DNA of 64,000 nt from Serratia proteamaculans (lineage in GTDB: Bacteria; Pseudomonadota; Gammaproteobacteria; Enterobacterales; Enterobacteriaceae), in assembly GCF_013337185.1 (NCBI RefSeq), contig NZ_SWDE01000001.1, forward strand, positions 744,001 to 808,000. The letters are read 5' to 3'. Below are positions 36,174-43,718 of this stretch, one piece after another. How positions within the stretch are numbered: position 1 is the stretch's first letter; each line of letters starts with the position of its first letter. The position numbers and the translations under genes were made by a program. The notes under the pieces are model-generated. The model saw nothing but the letters and a program-made list of their open reading frames with translations. It made no database searches and had not been told where the DNA came from.

Positions 36174-36825
36174 CCGCTGGGCCCGTGTTGACGCTTATAT
36201 TGTCGACAAACTGGTCATTCAAGATGAAGCATTATTACAGACGCTGACCGCCAACTCTGCGGCAGGCTTGCCTGAACACGACGTGGCACCGAATCAGGGT
36301 AAACTGCTGCACCTGTTTGCCCGTATGGTCAATGCCAAACGCATTCTGGAGATCGGAACGTTAGGCGGTTACAGCACCATTTGGCTGGCCCGTGCGTTAC
36401 CACCTGAAGGTTCTCTGGTCACTCTGGAAGCCGACGAACGCCACGCTGACATAGCCAGGAAAAATATTGCTCGTGCCGGACTGAGTGAGCAGGTTGAGTT
36501 GCGGGTTGGCCCAGCCCTCACCAGCCTGCCACAACTGCCGCAAGATACGCCTTTCGACCTGATATTTATTGATGCCGACAAACCTAATAATCCGGAGTAT
36601 CTGCACTGGGCTCTGGCGTTGTCACACCCCGGTACGGTGATCATCGGCGACAACGTGGTGCGCGATGGTGCGGTCACCGATACCACCAGCACTGACGATC
36701 GGGTTCAGGGAGTACGACGTTTTTTTGACATGATGGCGGATGAACCGCGTCTCAGCGCTACTGCCTTACAAACCGTAGGCAGCAAAGGTTGGGATGGTTT
36801 TTCCATCGCCATCGTTAATGATTAG
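36160..36825 (+). CDS. SAM-dependent O-methyltransferase (family 3, COMT-like)
   Basis: A 221-residue class I methyltransferase. SAM-binding motif I is RILEIGTLGGYSTIWLA, with VTLEADERHADIA (motif II) and FDLIFIDADKPNNPEYL carrying the metal-binding aspartates of catechol-type enzymes; IIGDNVVRDG follows. It would methylate a catechol-like or similar small molecule. It is coupled with the MEKHLA gene upstream, and the cupin gene follows after 23 bases. Confidence 0.87.
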   Translation: MQEDNRWARVDAYIVDKLVIQDEALLQTLTANSAAGLPEHDVAPNQGKLLHLFARMVNAKRILEIGTLGGYSTIWLARALPPEGSLVTLEADERHADIARKNIARAGLSEQVELRVGPALTSLPQLPQDTPFDLIFIDADKPNNPEYLHWALALSHPGTVIIGDNVVRDGAVTDTTSTDDRVQGVRRFFDMMADEPRLSATALQTVGSKGWDGFSIAIVND

Positions 36826-36848
36826 GTGACAACGTCACGAGGATGTCC

Positions 36849-37352
36849 ATGAATAACCCTGCCATGCTGCTAGCCCAGCGTTTGATCCGTAACTACGAAC
36901 AGGTTGAAAAAACACACGACGCCCGCCCGCCACTCTATGACAGCATTGGCGCCCGTTTGGGAACCGGCACCGCCGCCGGCAAGCTGGGTGCCTCGATCGA
37001 CGTAGTGGCGCCGGGCATGCGTTCCTGCCCTTATCACTTCCACTATGCACAGGAAGAAATGTTTATCGTGCTGGAGGGAACCGGTACCCTGCGGGTTGCC
37101 GGGGAGCTATTGCCTATCAAAACTGGTGACGTGATTTTTATCCCACCGGGACCGGAATACCCGCACCAGATCATCAACACATCGGACGCGCCGTTGAAAT
37201 ATCTTTCCATCAGCACCCGTGAAATGCCCGAACTGGTGGAATATCCGGACTCAGGCAAGTTTCTGGCGGCGGCTTTGGGCGAAAATGGTAAACCGGTGCG
37301 CTATGTGCAACGCCCTTCAGCCTCGCTCGACTATTGGCAGGATGAACCCTGA
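36849..37352 (+). CDS. Cupin domain protein
   Basis: A ~167-residue single-cupin protein. The motif HFHYAQEEMFIVLEGTG is followed by GDVIFIPPGPEYPHQIIN, giving the two histidines and glutamate of a metal-binding cupin. AGG spaced six bases before the ATG at 36849 favours that over the ATG at 36843. Its last 36 bases overlap the convergent kinase gene. The reaction is unknown; it is probably part of the small MEKHLA-methyltransferase operon. Confidence 0.8.
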   Translation: MNNPAMLLAQRLIRNYEQVEKTHDARPPLYDSIGARLGTGTAAGKLGASIDVVAPGMRSCPYHFHYAQEEMFIVLEGTGTLRVAGELLPIKTGDVIFIPPGPEYPHQIINTSDAPLKYLSISTREMPELVEYPDSGKFLAAALGENGKPVRYVQRPSASLDYWQDEP

Positions 37353-38171
37353 ATCCCCTTCCGGTAGCGAAAGCCCCAACGCGCGGGCGGCCTGCTCTGC
37401 GACGCGAAAATCGATATCCGCCGCCTCGCCGTCCTCCATAAACCAGGCCGCGGACAATCCGGCCCAGGCGAGGATCCACTGCAGCAGCCGCTGGCGCTCC
37501 AGTCCGGCCAACAGGCAGACCTGGTCGACCCGGCAAAGGAAAATATCAGGATCGGTGGCGATACCGTAGTTGGGATTGCAGAAAATATTGGCGTAATCGA
37601 AAGCACGCTCGCCATACAACCGTTTGGGATCGATCGCCAACCAGCCACGCTCAGCGAAGTCCAACACGTTGTCATGGTGAATATCGCCGTGCAGCACCGT
37701 CTGTTCGCGTGGGCTGGTCAGTAGCTCCGCCGCGACGGTGGCACTGAGACGCAACATGCCGCCATGCGCCTGCGCCGCCGGCCACAGTGAGTTGAACCAC
37801 TGGTCCAGGGGAATAAGCTCCGGCAAAGGCTCGGCTCGTGGCACATGCAGGCGGGCAACCACCTGACATAAAATCGCCGTGGCCTGTCGATCTTCGCCAT
37901 CGCGTACCATCTGCGCCAGCGAGAGGCGGCCTTGCGCGCGCTCCAGCAAGATACCGTCCTCATGCCAGGCCAGCACTCGCGCCGCGCCCTCGCCCTGCCA
38001 CCAGCACATCAATAGCCCACCGAACTTTTCTTCCTGTTCGCGGGCAATTTTCAACATGGCGGCCGCCCCCTGATAGCGTACCGGCATCAGTAGGCTGCTG
38101 TGAGTTTCAAATGCCTGGCCATCGGGCTGCAACTGCCAGCGTTGCATATAGGGAATTAAAGCCTTATTCAT
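37317..38171 (-). CDS. Aminoglycoside/hydroxyurea phosphotransferase-like kinase, APH(6) family
   Basis: A 284-residue protein kinase-fold phosphotransferase. The catalytic loop VLHGDIHHDNVLD and metal motif AIDPKRLYGERAFD match the aminoglycoside/hydroxyurea resistance kinase family containing APH(6) streptomycin kinases. GC content and neighbours show no sign of a resistance cassette or mobile element, so this looks like a resident chromosomal gene. Whether it gives streptomycin resistance cannot be read from the sequence. It is convergent with, and overlaps, the cupin gene. Confidence 0.8.
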   Translation of the reverse strand: MNKALIPYMQRWQLQPDGQAFETHSSLLMPVRYQGAAAMLKIAREQEEKFGGLLMCWWQGEGAARVLAWHEDGILLERAQGRLSLAQMVRDGEDRQATAILCQVVARLHVPRAEPLPELIPLDQWFNSLWPAAQAHGGMLRLSATVAAELLTSPREQTVLHGDIHHDNVLDFAERGWLAIDPKRLYGERAFDYANIFCNPNYGIATDPDIFLCRVDQVCLLAGLERQRLLQWILAWAGLSAAWFMEDGEAADIDFRVAEQAARALGLSLPEGDSGFILPIVERG

Positions 38172-38314
38172 TACCCTGAAACGTCCTTCACAGTTAGAAA
38201 TGAATGTTAGTGATATTATTAGAGAACAATAAATCTCAGCGTACTTCCGATGTTCATCGTTCCATCCTAGCCAAGTTTGTTTATTTTTTTAATTAATCTC
38301 TCGGGGTTTTTACC

Positions 38315-38692
38315 ATGACATCATTAAAGCGCATTAATTATCCACAATTGCCCACGCCGGGCGGCCCCTATGTCCATGCCGTGTGCCATGGCGACACTCT
38401 GTACATTTCCGGCCTGACGGCCTTTGCCACCGAAGCGCAAGGGCAAACCACGCAACAACAGACGCAGGCCATTCTGGAGCAGTTGGCGACCATCACCGCC
38501 GACGAGGGAACCAATCTAAAAGCGCTGATTAAAATCACGGTATTTTTAACCGATATCGGCGATCTGCAGGCCATACGGCCGGTGCTGTTCGATTATTTTG
38601 ATGGGGCGCTGCCGGCCTGCTCACTGGTTGCGGTCAGCGCCCTGTTCTCACCGCAGGTCAGCGTTGAGATCGAGGCCATAGTAGCATTATGA
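38315..38692 (+). CDS. RidA family (YjgF/YER057c/UK114) protein
   Basis: A 125-residue protein of the RidA fold: TLYISGLTAF, the KALIKITVFLTDI helix-strand and the C-terminal SVEIEAIVAL match. RidA proteins hydrolyse reactive enamine/imine intermediates from PLP enzymes. The arginine usually found in the active site (CxR-type ending) is absent in the visible motif, so this is probably a non-archetypal subfamily member. It has its own upstream gap of 143 bases. Confidence 0.85.
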   Translation: MTSLKRINYPQLPTPGGPYVHAVCHGDTLYISGLTAFATEAQGQTTQQQTQAILEQLATITADEGTNLKALIKITVFLTDIGDLQAIRPVLFDYFDGALPACSLVAVSALFSPQVSVEIEAIVAL

Positions 38693-38805
38693 AATTGGCG
38701 GCTAAACGCCCCCTATAAAAACCGACCCGGCGCACGTTTGTCTTTACCACCAACAGGAAACTTCTGCTAATTTACCACTAAGAAATTTATTACCGACGAG
38801 ACGTT

Positions 38806-39075
38806 ATGCAGCAAAAGCCGGTTATGCACGAAGCCAGACAGTTAAAGCGCCTCAACGCCGCCACACGACGACAATCCCATATGTACAAATGGATTGCCTT
38901 TATCGCGACGATGGACGCGGTGCTGGTGTATTTTTATGACCGGGATATGCGCAACATTACCTTTTCAGGCGCCGTCGCGCTGGTATGTGGCTATTTGTGG
39001 ATCCGCGATCGCAACAAGGCGCGCGGTTACCGGCGGGAGTACGATCGCAAGTTTGGCAAACACAGCGGCCTTTAG
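38806..39075 (+). CDS. Small basic membrane protein, unknown
   Basis: An 89-residue protein I do not recognise. A basic N terminus (HEARQLKRLNAATRRQ) precedes two short hydrophobic segments: residues about 28-46 (IAFIATMDAVLVYFY) and 51-66 (ITFSGAVALVCGYLWI). The C-terminal tail is strongly basic (RDRNKARGYRREYDRK). Two transmembrane helices with both ends in the cytoplasm are likely. Its end overlaps the convergent SnoaL-like gene by four bases. Confidence 0.65.
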   Translation: MQQKPVMHEARQLKRLNAATRRQSHMYKWIAFIATMDAVLVYFYDRDMRNITFSGAVALVCGYLWIRDRNKARGYRREYDRKFGKHSGL

Positions 39076-39467
39076 GCCTGCATGGCTTCCAGCACTTTTG
39101 CACTGTCAACGATTTGCACAAACTTGATGATTTTCCCGTCGCGTAGCTGATAAATATGCGCAAAGGATGCGGTAAATGATTTTCCGGTCGCGCCATAGGT
39201 GCCATGGTAGAAGCCCTGGGCAATCACGTTTTCACCAGCATCATAAAAATGGTCGACATCGGCACGGTAGCCCTGCCATTCCGTTCCCAGACGTTGATGA
39301 ACATTTTTAAATATCGCCTGCGGACCCATATAGGTACCGGCATAGGGAAAGCCTGCGGCTTCGGTCCACTCTGCGTCGGGCGCTAATGCCGCCAACAGGT
39401 TACGACCATTCTCTTCGGCACTGCCGCCTTCATAGGTAGCGCGTACAATTTCAAGATTCGTTGGCAT
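39072..39467 (-). CDS. SnoaL-like / NTF2-fold protein
   Basis: A 131-residue protein with the NTF2-like fold of SnoaL-type polyketide cyclases and ketosteroid-isomerase relatives: NLEIVRATYEGG, APDAEWTEAAGFPYAG and the FYHGTYGATGKSFTASFAHI strand. Its function cannot be assigned. GGAG before the ATG at 39467 sets the start; the frame opens at 39557. Confidence 0.78.
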   Translation of the reverse strand: MPTNLEIVRATYEGGSAEENGRNLLAALAPDAEWTEAAGFPYAGTYMGPQAIFKNVHQRLGTEWQGYRADVDHFYDAGENVIAQGFYHGTYGATGKSFTASFAHIYQLRDGKIIKFVQIVDSAKVLEAMQA

Positions 39468-39700
39468 GGGGTTTCTCCGGTAGCATAAGCAGGATATTCC
39501 GGCCACGCCCCACGGACACAGGCTTACACCAAGCGGGGATGACCGGAATAAGAACATTCTAGGTTGCTTATTCCGGTATAAAAACCGCGATTACGGCAAT
39601 AGTCTGTTGCAGTAGAGTAAACAATAGTTTTTTGCATTGTCATAAGCCCCTCATCAACGGCCGCTATTATTTGAGCCTTTCCGACCACAAGGATAGAAAC

Positions 39701-40366
39701 GTGCATTCTTCAACCCTGGCGCAGGCCTTGTTGCAACCCTTCTCACCCTATCAGGAACTGGCACAAGCCTTGTTGCCTCTGACACTCGCTTCCGATGACG
39801 GCTCTCACGACGTGGCTCATTTGCACCGTGTTTGGAAGAACACTCGCAATATCAGCCAGCACGAAGGTGGCGACCGCCGTATCCTTTGTGCCGCGGTGCT
39901 GCTGCATGACTGTGTCGCCGTGGAGAAGAACTCACCGCAGCGCCACATGGCTTCCCGCATGGCGGCGGAAAAAGCCAAGCTGATGCTGACACAACTGGGT
40001 TGGGAGCCACAGGATATCGCCGGAACCGCCCATGCCATTGAAGCTCACAGTTTCTCCGCCGCCCTTACCCCGGAAACGCTGGAAGCCAAAATTCTGCAGG
40101 ACGCCGATCGCCTGGATGCCATTGGCATGATTGGCGTAGCCCGTTGTTTCTATATTGGTGGGCGCATGCGTAGTGCGTTATACGACGCAGCCGATCCGCT
40201 GGCACAGCAGCGTCAATATGACGACAAACACTACTGTCTGGATCACTTCGAAACCAAGTTGTTCAAGCTGCAGGAAGGCTTCCAAACCGCTACCGGCAAA
40301 AAAATGGCTCTGCAGCGCACCGAACGAATGCGGCGTTTTCTCGACGAACTGCAAGAAGAGATGTGA
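39701..40366 (+). CDS. HD-domain phosphohydrolase, YedJ-like
   Basis: A 221-residue metal-dependent phosphohydrolase. The HD residues are in AHLHRVW, LLHDCVAVEKNSPQRH and ILQDADRLDAIG, aligning with E. coli YedJ. The reading frame starts at 39632, but AAGGAT six bases before a GTG at 39701 suggests a GTG start. The substrate is unknown; HD proteins of this group act on nucleotides or phosphoesters. Confidence 0.83.
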   Translation: MHSSTLAQALLQPFSPYQELAQALLPLTLASDDGSHDVAHLHRVWKNTRNISQHEGGDRRILCAAVLLHDCVAVEKNSPQRHMASRMAAEKAKLMLTQLGWEPQDIAGTAHAIEAHSFSAALTPETLEAKILQDADRLDAIGMIGVARCFYIGGRMRSALYDAADPLAQQRQYDDKHYCLDHFETKLFKLQEGFQTATGKKMALQRTERMRRFLDELQEEM

Positions 40367-40457
40367 TCCCCGTTTCGGCATTTCCGATACGCAGCGGCAT
40401 CTTCGGCCAGCTAATTGCGGTACACTGGCTGACATCTTCACTGACCAGGCTATAACA

Positions 40458-40724
40458 ATGAAAAAACTGACGCTGAAAGACATGACGGAAAGCGAGCAAC
40501 GTGAAGTAAAAACCGAGCTGGACAAGGCACGTAAAAACCTCGGCAGAGCCTTAACCAATGCCGAGAATAACAAGATCAAGGACGAAGTGGTGGCGCGTAT
40601 TACCGCCGCCCGTGCGAAAATTGAAAAAGCCACCCGGGCCGAACGTAAAGCCAATCGCATTCAACCTACTGGCGAAACCTTCAATTGGACAGCCTCGATC
40701 AACAGCACACGTCGTCCGCGTTAA
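40458..40724 (+). CDS. yjbD: DUF3811 protein YjbD
   Basis: An 88-residue, highly charged helical protein. DMTESEQREVKTELDKAR and RALTNAENNKIKDE align with E. coli YjbD (DUF3811), and the tail FNWTASINSTRRPR with its FSWSANTPTRGRR. Function is unknown. The start ATG at 40458 lies inside a longer frame and has only a weak ribosome site. A strong terminator follows. Confidence 0.8.
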   Translation: MKKLTLKDMTESEQREVKTELDKARKNLGRALTNAENNKIKDEVVARITAARAKIEKATRAERKANRIQPTGETFNWTASINSTRRPR

Positions 40725-40731
40725 CCTCCCG

Positions 40732-40758
40732 AAGCCCCTGCCAAGGCAGGGGCTTTAT
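40732..40758 (+). terminator. Terminator after yjbD
   Basis: AAGCCCCTGCC (40732-40742) pairs perfectly with GGCAGGGGCTT (40745-40755), followed by TTAT. It is a short-loop, 11-bp stem. Confidence 0.8.
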
Positions 40759-40925
40759 CGTCCCCATTTTATTAGCCAAACTCATCCGTGCTGCTTAATC
40801 ATGAATAACCGTGTTATCAAGCGGTTGTAAATTGACAGCCTCATGCAGAATATTCATTATCAGCGCATCGTCCCTCGCTTGTTTTCTTATCTGGCTTCTT
40901 ATTGCTCGCACTGAAGGAACTTACT

Positions 40926-41810
40926 ATGGCCTCATTTTCCGGTATTTGGGTTGCGCTGGTTACCCCATTTAATCATCACGCTGTCGACCTGCCCGCCACT
41001 CAAAGGTTGGCTCAGCATCTTATTGCCTCCGGCGTCGATGGATTGGTGGTCTGCGGCACTACCGGTGAGGCGGCCGCGTTAAGCCAGGACGAACAGTTGG
41101 CCGTGCTCGACGCGGTGCTGGCCGTCACCCCGGCTCATCAGGTAGTGATGGGCCTGTCCGGTAATAACATGGTCGACACTTTGCAAATGCAGCAGGCCAT
41201 CCAACTGCGGGATATTGCCGGCGTGCTGATCCCGGCCCCCTATTATATTCGCCCGTCGCAATGTGGCCTGGTGGACTACTTCACCCAGCTTGCCGATGCC
41301 TCGAGCGTGCCGGTGATCCTGTATAACATTCCGCAACGCACCGGTATTACTATCGAACTGACCACCCTGCGCCAGATAGCTCGTCATCCGCAAGTGAAAG
41401 CGATCAAAGAATGTAGCGGCAATCCTGACACCATGATGGCGCTGATTGATGACGGTGAAATCGACGTGCTGACCGGTGAAGATAACCTGATCCTGACTAC
41501 GCTGTGCCTGGGGGGCACCGGCGCAATCTCGGCTTCCGCACACATTCATCCAGAACGCTTTGTACAACTGGTGCAACAGGTCGCTGAAGGCGATTTGATT
41601 GCCGCCCGTGCAAACTTCTATGCCCTGCTGCCGATGATCCACCAGATGTTCAGTTTCCCTAACCCGGCACCGGTTAAAGCCGCACTGGCTCAGCAAGGGC
41701 TGATCCACAATGAACTGCGTTCACCCATGCAAGCCGTACCACAAACGTTGCAGCAGCAAATTGCGGCAACCCTGGCGCAGTTACAGCCGCAAGCCGAGCT
41801 GATAAATTAA
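40926..41810 (+). CDS. DapA-family (dihydrodipicolinate synthase-like) lyase
   Basis: A 294-residue (beta/alpha)8 protein of the DHDPS/N-acetylneuraminate lyase superfamily. Visible motifs: GTTGEAAAL (pyruvate carboxylate), YNIPQRTG (Tyr of the proton relay) and KAIKECSG with the Schiff-base lysine. It resembles true DapA closely, but the housekeeping dapA is normally next to bamC, so this is probably a second copy or a related pyruvate-dependent aldolase. GAAGGA precedes the ATG at 40926. Confidence 0.85.
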   Translation: MASFSGIWVALVTPFNHHAVDLPATQRLAQHLIASGVDGLVVCGTTGEAAALSQDEQLAVLDAVLAVTPAHQVVMGLSGNNMVDTLQMQQAIQLRDIAGVLIPAPYYIRPSQCGLVDYFTQLADASSVPVILYNIPQRTGITIELTTLRQIARHPQVKAIKECSGNPDTMMALIDDGEIDVLTGEDNLILTTLCLGGTGAISASAHIHPERFVQLVQQVAEGDLIAARANFYALLPMIHQMFSFPNPAPVKAALAQQGLIHNELRSPMQAVPQTLQQQIAATLAQLQPQAELIN

Positions 41811-41902
41811 ATTTGTTGATTAACCCGCTGTAATTTTAACGCTATAGGGCTAGGATCAGAGGTTAAGCATGCTTGTCACTCATCATTATCAAGGAGCTTT
41901 CG

Positions 41903-42508
41903 ATGAAACTGTTCTATAAGGCCGGTGCCTGTTCTCTGTCCCCTCATATTGTATTGCGCGAAGCGGGCCTGGATTTCACAGCGGAAAAGGTTGATCTGGC
42001 ACTGAAAAAGACTGAAAGCGGTGCAGACTACCTGACCATCAACCCGAAAGGACAGGTCCCGGCGCTGCTGCTGGATGATGGCAGCCTGCTGACCGAAGGC
42101 GTGGCAATTGTGCAATATCTGGCGGACCGCGTGCCGGATCGCGGCCTGATCCCCGCGGCTGGTACGCTGTCGCGCTATCATGCGATTGAATGGCTTAACT
42201 TTATTGCCACTGAATTGCACAAGGGATTCAGCCCGCTGTTTAACCCGAAAACGCCTGATGAATACAAAACCATCGCACGGGAAAAACTGGACAAACAGTT
42301 CGACTATCTGGATTCATTGCTGGCGAAGCAGCATTTCTTGTTGGGCAACAAGTTCAGCGTAGCGGATGCCTATTTGTTCACCGTGATGCGTTGGGCCATC
42401 GCCCTGCAGTTTGATATCAAAAAGCGCACTCAGCTTGCGGCCTATTTTGATCGCGTGGCCGCACGACCTGCGGTAGATGCGACGTTGAATGCGGAAGGCT
42501 TGAAATAA
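41903..42508 (+). CDS. gstA: Glutathione S-transferase GstA
   Basis: A 201-residue beta-class GST. The start MKLFYKAGACSLSPHIVLREAG carries the conserved Cys10 of bacterial beta-class enzymes; NPKGQVPAL and LLTEGVAIVQYL bind glutathione. It is the same length as E. coli GstA, and like it neighbours pdxY. AAGGAG before the ATG at 41903 fixes the start. Confidence 0.95.
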   Translation: MKLFYKAGACSLSPHIVLREAGLDFTAEKVDLALKKTESGADYLTINPKGQVPALLLDDGSLLTEGVAIVQYLADRVPDRGLIPAAGTLSRYHAIEWLNFIATELHKGFSPLFNPKTPDEYKTIAREKLDKQFDYLDSLLAKQHFLLGNKFSVADAYLFTVMRWAIALQFDIKKRTQLAAYFDRVAARPAVDATLNAEGLK

Positions 42509-42515
42509 TACCCGC

Positions 42516-42542
42516 GCCCCGGCGGTGAGAATGCGCCGGGGC
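42516..42542. terminator. Hairpin between convergent gstA and pdxY
   Basis: GCCCCGGCG (42516-42524) pairs with CGCCGGGGC (42534-42542). The stem is GC-rich but lacks a U tract, so it is a weak intrinsic or structural terminator serving both genes. Confidence 0.5.
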
Positions 42543-42557
42543 ACTCTGCCAGCAGAG

Positions 42558-43418
42558 TTACAGTTTTACCGCTTTAAACTCGCAGCCCGGCTGCACAATA
42601 CGCTCCTGAGCCGCCACCACCTGCAACTCATACTCACCCATTGCCTGGGTCGTCAGCATCACTTCATATACCGCTGCCGTGACGTGCTCCAGCGCCTTGT
42701 CCAACGCCTCACCCTTGAGCAAATTAACCAGCAACAAACCACTGGTCAGGTCGCCGACACCCACCGGTTGCCGCTCGCCGAAGTCCACCAGCGGACGGCT
42801 GATGTGCCAGGCCTGGCTGGCCGTGACCAGCAGCATTTCGAAACAGTCGATATTATAACCGGCGCGGCTCAGATGCTTGACCAGCACCAACTTCGGCCCT
42901 TTGGCAATCAGCTCGCGTGCGGCGCTTACCGCCTGCTCCACGTTGGTCACGGTACGCTGGCTCAGTAATTCCAGTTCCAGCAGGTTGGGCGCAATCATGT
43001 CACTGCACGGCAACGCCTGCTGACAATGAAACTCCGCCACGCCCGGTGCCACGATGCAGCCTTTTTCCGGATGCCCCATCACCGGATCGCAGAAGTACCA
43101 GGCGTTCGGGTTGGCCTGCTTAACCTGACGCACAATCTCCAGGATATGGCTGCCCTGCTCCGGCGAACCGATATAACCGCTCAGCACCGCATCGCAGTGT
43201 TTGAGTTGATCTATATCCGCAATACCCTGGGCAATCTCGGTCAGATGGCTGGCCGGCATCACGCAACCGGTCCACTTGCCGTACTGAGTATGATTGGAAA
43301 ACTGCACCGTGTTCAGCGACCAGACGTTAACGCCCATGCGGCGCATCGGAAACTCTGCCGCGCTGTTGCCTGCATGGCCAAACACCACATGAGATTGAAT
43401 AGATAGAATGTTTTTCAT
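42558..43418 (-). CDS. pdxY: Pyridoxal kinase PdxY
   Basis: A 286-residue PfkB/ribokinase-like kinase that phosphorylates pyridoxal in B6 salvage. Motifs: [16 protein letters not shown], the FCDPVMGH strand, and [12 protein letters not shown] with the catalytic aspartate. E. coli PdxY has 287 residues and precedes tyrS on the same strand. Here nearly 10 kb of S-layer-like genes intervene. The frame opens at 43478; the ATG at 43418 matches the family. Confidence 0.95.
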   Translation of the reverse strand: MKNILSIQSHVVFGHAGNSAAEFPMRRMGVNVWSLNTVQFSNHTQYGKWTGCVMPASHLTEIAQGIADIDQLKHCDAVLSGYIGSPEQGSHILEIVRQVKQANPNAWYFCDPVMGHPEKGCIVAPGVAEFHCQQALPCSDMIAPNLLELELLSQRTVTNVEQAVSAARELIAKGPKLVLVKHLSRAGYNIDCFEMLLVTASQAWHISRPLVDFGERQPVGVGDLTSGLLLVNLLKGEALDKALEHVTAAVYEVMLTTQAMGEYELQVVAAQERIVQPGCEFKAVKL

Positions 43419-43718
43419 TGGGACAACCTGACCTCGCCATACCGTGTGCATCAGCCCGCGGCGAAATAGAATGAACAAATAACGTACAGAAACGTTATGC
43501 CGGCGCGTCTAAAAACAAGAAACTAGAGGACTTTTTTATTTTTTTGGCGGCGGGATATTGTAACCAATGCTAGCCGGCAAAAAAAGCAGATAGCCAGAAC
43601 ATCCTTCAGCTTTCTGTCGTTAATCCAGATATTCCTTAGGGACACTCATATTGCAATCAACAGATTATGGGCTGTACTTGTTGCTGATTGTTTTCTTTCA
43701 TGCACACAGGAATATTCC
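43419..43718. promoter_or_regulatory. Divergent pdxY / S-layer gene control region
   Basis: This 300-base region holds an inverted repeat ATAACGT-ACAGAA-ACGTTAT (43479-43498) about 60 bases upstream of pdxY. A long AT-rich stretch (poly-T near 43530) runs toward the first S-layer gene, whose AGGA lies eight bases before the ATG. No convincing promoter hexamers could be assigned. Confidence 0.4.

Noticed and set aside
37317-38171. Acquired resistance cassette
   Set aside because: No integron, transposon, or composition change surrounds the APH(6)-like gene; it looks resident.
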